Of a DNA stretch of 64,000 nt, positions 62,110-64,000 are shown one piece after another. How positions within the stretch are numbered: the stretch's first letter is position 1; the number at the start of each line of letters is the position of its first letter. Below the pieces are notes generated by a model that saw nothing but the letters and a program-made list of their open reading frames with translations, was not told the DNA's origin and searched no databases. The position numbers were made by a program, and so were the translations under genes. The DNA is taken from positions 90,383 to 154,382 of the forward strand of contig NZ_JAHKQA010000073.1 of NCBI RefSeq assembly GCF_018860705.1, in the 5' to 3' direction. The DNA is from Citreicella sp. C3M06. Its GTDB lineage: Bacteria > Pseudomonadota > Alphaproteobacteria > Rhodobacterales > Rhodobacteraceae.

Positions 62110-63017
62110 TCAGATGCCTTGAAGGCCCCGTAGTTTGCGCGCTTTGCATAGAGCGTTAGCGATATTGACGAGTTTTCGTGCGACCGCAGTGATGATGACC
62201 TTGTGCGAATTTCCGGCGTCGCGCAGTCGCTGCGCGCAGGCTTTCAGGGGCGGGCAGCGACGAGGGCGGCTTGGCACAAGACATGCCGCAGGGCGCGCTG
62301 TCCTTCGGCGATGGCTCGTTTGCCCCTCAACGCACCGCCGTCGTGCGCTATGGGAGGCGAGCCCCGTCAGGGCTGCGGCTGTTCTGCGGATATGGCCCCG
62401 AGCTCGGGTCGGCGATCAGCATAGCGCTGACAACGGGCCCACCCCCGGGAATGGAGCGCAGGGTACCGGCGGTTTCGACCAGTGTTCAGTCGGCCGCGAC
62501 GGCTTGCTCGATGCACGCTTCCAGCTCCGAGATCCTGGGTTCGAGCGGAGCCTTCAACTCCATGCCGGTGAACAGTCCAGCGCTCGCGCGGTTTCGTGTG
62601 AATTGATCTGGGTAGGTAGCCGCTTTCGCATTTCGACAAGTTGCGCTCGCTTCGATGTCAAAGCTCTGATCCCGCACAACTTTCCGGCCGGATGGCTACC
62701 TCCCGCCTCGAGGCGCACACCATGACGCAGGCGATGAGTTCCGCATCGATCCGTCTTGGCCCGGGTACCACGGCTGGCGGCAATTGACGCGCGACGATCC
62801 GCAGCGCGTCGAGCGAAGCCCGTAACCGCCACTTCTGCCCGCTGGTAGCTTCGAAGCAGACTAGGGCGCCACGCCGCAGCGCGAGAGACGCCACCCGGGC
62901 ATGGCCCTCCGATGTGTTCGGCAACCGAAGGCGCGTCGCATCGGGCAGGCAATGGATATCCAGCCAGTCGCGCGAGACGTCTATGCCGATGGCCTGTTCG
63001 GATGATAGCGCGCTCAT
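62110..63017 (-). pseudogene. Decayed IS110-family transposase
   Basis: The N-terminal part is intact from ATG 63017: GIDVSRDWLDIHCLPDATR (DEDD-type RuvC-like start), CFEATSG and RIDAELIA. After about residue 90 the frame breaks. Homology continues in other frames with AQLVEMRKRLPTQINS (about 62600), ELKAPLEPRISELEACIEQ (about 62520), TLRSIPGG and MLIADPS (about 62440), and KVIITAVARKLVNIANALCKA near the end at 62110. At least three frameshifts or small deletions mean it cannot make an active transposase. IS110 elements lack terminal inverted repeats, so the ends cannot be set. Confidence 0.85.
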
Positions 63018-63266
63018 GCTCTCCTCTTTCTGCTCCGCGATCCATGTCGGGCGTATCCAACTGTTCGGGATGATGAAAGAGAGACGGCGCCGGCGCGCTA
63101 GAAGACGTGGTCAGGCCACAAGGCCCAGACCCCATACACCCCCTCGTCACCTACCTCGGCCGAGAAAGGGGACGGGGGTAAAATAGCAGCGCCGGGGTGC
63201 AGAAGGCTCAGGATCATTATTATGGTTGGTCGAGCGTGATTCACCGTTCGAAAACGAGCGGTGAAC

Positions 63267-64000
63267 ACGTTAGATCTCTTCTGGTTGAACGATGCGCAGT
63301 GGCACGTCTGGAGCCCTACTTTCCCAAGTCTCACGGCAAGCCTCGACTTGATGACCGGCGCGTGCTGAGCAGAATTATATTCATCAATTGCAATGGCTTG
63401 CGGTGACGTAATGCGCCGAACGAATATGGTCCACACAAGTCGCTCGCACCCCGCTGGAAACGGTGGAGGTGAATGGCCAAGCGCCATTGGTTCGAATGCG
63501 GCCATGAACGGGGGTCTTCGCGCGGATCATGGCGGGTTTGGTGGCCGAGAACGGTGAGGAGACGACCGTGATTATCGACGCAACGAAATTGAAGGTCCAT
63601 CCACTGCCCGGCAGCACATGCAAAGCATGTGTGAGAGGGGCACCGTATCCAGCCTAGGCGTCAAAAGGGGGGCCTGATTGGTCGCGCCAAAGGCGGCATG
63701 AACACGTCGCAATATGCCATCTGTGAGAGCAAAGGCCGCCCGACCAACGTGTTCGCCTCTGCCGGGCATTACATCGGGGCACGGGCACTTCTCGGCAGTC
63801 TCCCGAATGTCGACTGGCTGCTCGAGGACCAGGGCTGCGACGCCGACTGGCTCCGTGACGCCTTTCAAAACAAAGGGTTACACGCCTGCAGTCATGTCAG
63901 AAAGAAACGCAAGACAACCGTGAAATATCACCCTTGTGACATTGCTGGCAATGCGCGGCCTTCGTCCTGGCCGTGCAGTGATCGAGATCATGTTTGGCAG
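63267..64000 (+). pseudogene. Decayed IS5-family transposase (runs off the window)
   Basis: Pieces of an IS5/IS427-type transposase appear in order but in changing frames. They are LFWLNDAQW (63273-63302), ARLEPYFPKSHGKPRLDDRRVLS (about 63306-63370), NAPNEYGPHKS (about 63411-63445), AENGEETTVIIDATKLKVH (about 63543-63600), GLIGRAKGGMNTSQ (about 63671-63713), and DWLLEDQGCDADWLRDAFQNKG (about 63810-63876). The start codon position reads ACG, and there are several stops. The DDE residues are partly recognisable (D of VIIDAT). The element is dead and its right end is outside the window. Confidence 0.85.

Noticed and set aside
61887..62159. A hydrophobic open frame (+) that looked like a small phage holin
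   Set aside because: No ribosome site, no known family, and its 3' part runs into the reverse of the IS110 transposase.
63098..63505. Open frame on the minus strand between the two transposases
   Set aside because: Its plus strand carries the IS5 transposase fragments; the minus frame shows no domain.
1..64000. tRNA genes, rRNA genes, CRISPR arrays and known riboswitches
   Set aside because: No T-loop-like motifs in a cloverleaf context, no regularly spaced repeats and no conserved riboswitch cores were seen; a covariance-model scan would settle it.

Overview
The window is one stretch of a GC-rich alphaproteobacterial chromosome, most likely a marine member of the Rhodobacteraceae (Roseobacter group). 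The reasons are the fnrL / usp / ccoNOQP / ccoGHIS arrangement, an L-malyl-CoA/beta-methylmalyl-CoA lyase of the ethylmalonyl-CoA pathway, a cytochrome c-y/c552 (CycM-type) gene beside prephenate dehydratase, a DUF2125 protein, and a DgcN-DgcA D-glutamate catabolism pair. No rRNA, tRNA or CRISPR array was seen. Gene order and coding density are those of a core chromosome until about 60.4 kb; the last 3.5 kb is an accessory patch with decayed transposases.

Region by region. 0-7 kb: the 5' part of pheA (minus), cycM, then a compact yejABEF peptide (microcin C-type) ABC importer operon. 7-20 kb: a low-oxygen respiration and haem block made of hemN, fnrL, a MarR-type regulator, a universal stress protein, ccoNOQP and ccoGHIS. 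FnrL-type boxes (TTGAT-N4-ATCAA) lie before hemN/fnrL, ccoN and ccoG, with a weaker one before the usp gene. A LysR gene and a 44-residue small protein sit between the two cco operons. 20-32 kb: GMC oxidoreductase, Lrp regulator divergent from alanine dehydrogenase, ftsK, a class I aminotransferase, amidase, a UbiH-type hydroxylase and an SDR. 32-41 kb: DUF2125 protein, an SDR / enoyl-CoA hydratase-like / SRAP operon, a cupredoxin-like secreted protein, and a four-gene minus-strand operon (M24 creatinase-like hydrolase, gamma-glutamyltransferase, RidA-family protein, and a TIM-barrel/methylglyoxal-synthase fusion). 41-50 kb: glycosyltransferase, EF-hand secreted protein, HNH protein, flavoprotein, D-amino-acid transaminase, membrane protein, dgcA, dgcN and a GFA-family protein. 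50-60.4 kb: mcl1, two tandem secreted paralogues, a DAACS symporter, a retropepsin-like/RimK fusion, ilvD, an SDR, rpoH with its own sigma-32-type promoter, an RluA-family pseudouridine synthase and a divergent membrane protein that shares its start codon. 60.4-64 kb: an SGNH hydrolase with a lectin-like C terminus and two decayed transposase genes (IS110 and IS5 families).

How genes work together: FnrL should sense oxygen and switch on hemN (anaerobic haem synthesis), the high-affinity cbb3 oxidase (ccoNOQP) and its copper/haem assembly factors (ccoGHIS), with CycM as a likely electron donor to the oxidase. dgcN/dgcA, with the nearby D-amino-acid transaminase, point to use of D-amino acids from peptidoglycan. 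A two-part GC-rich repeat recurs at five gene ends.

The least familiar material is the TIM-barrel/methylglyoxal-synthase fusion with its operon, the fusion of a retropepsin-like domain to RimK, and several DNA-level features: start codons of two divergent genes sharing one CATG, an apparently leaderless FnrL-driven hemN, and a perfect 18-bp palindrome in front of the MarR gene.
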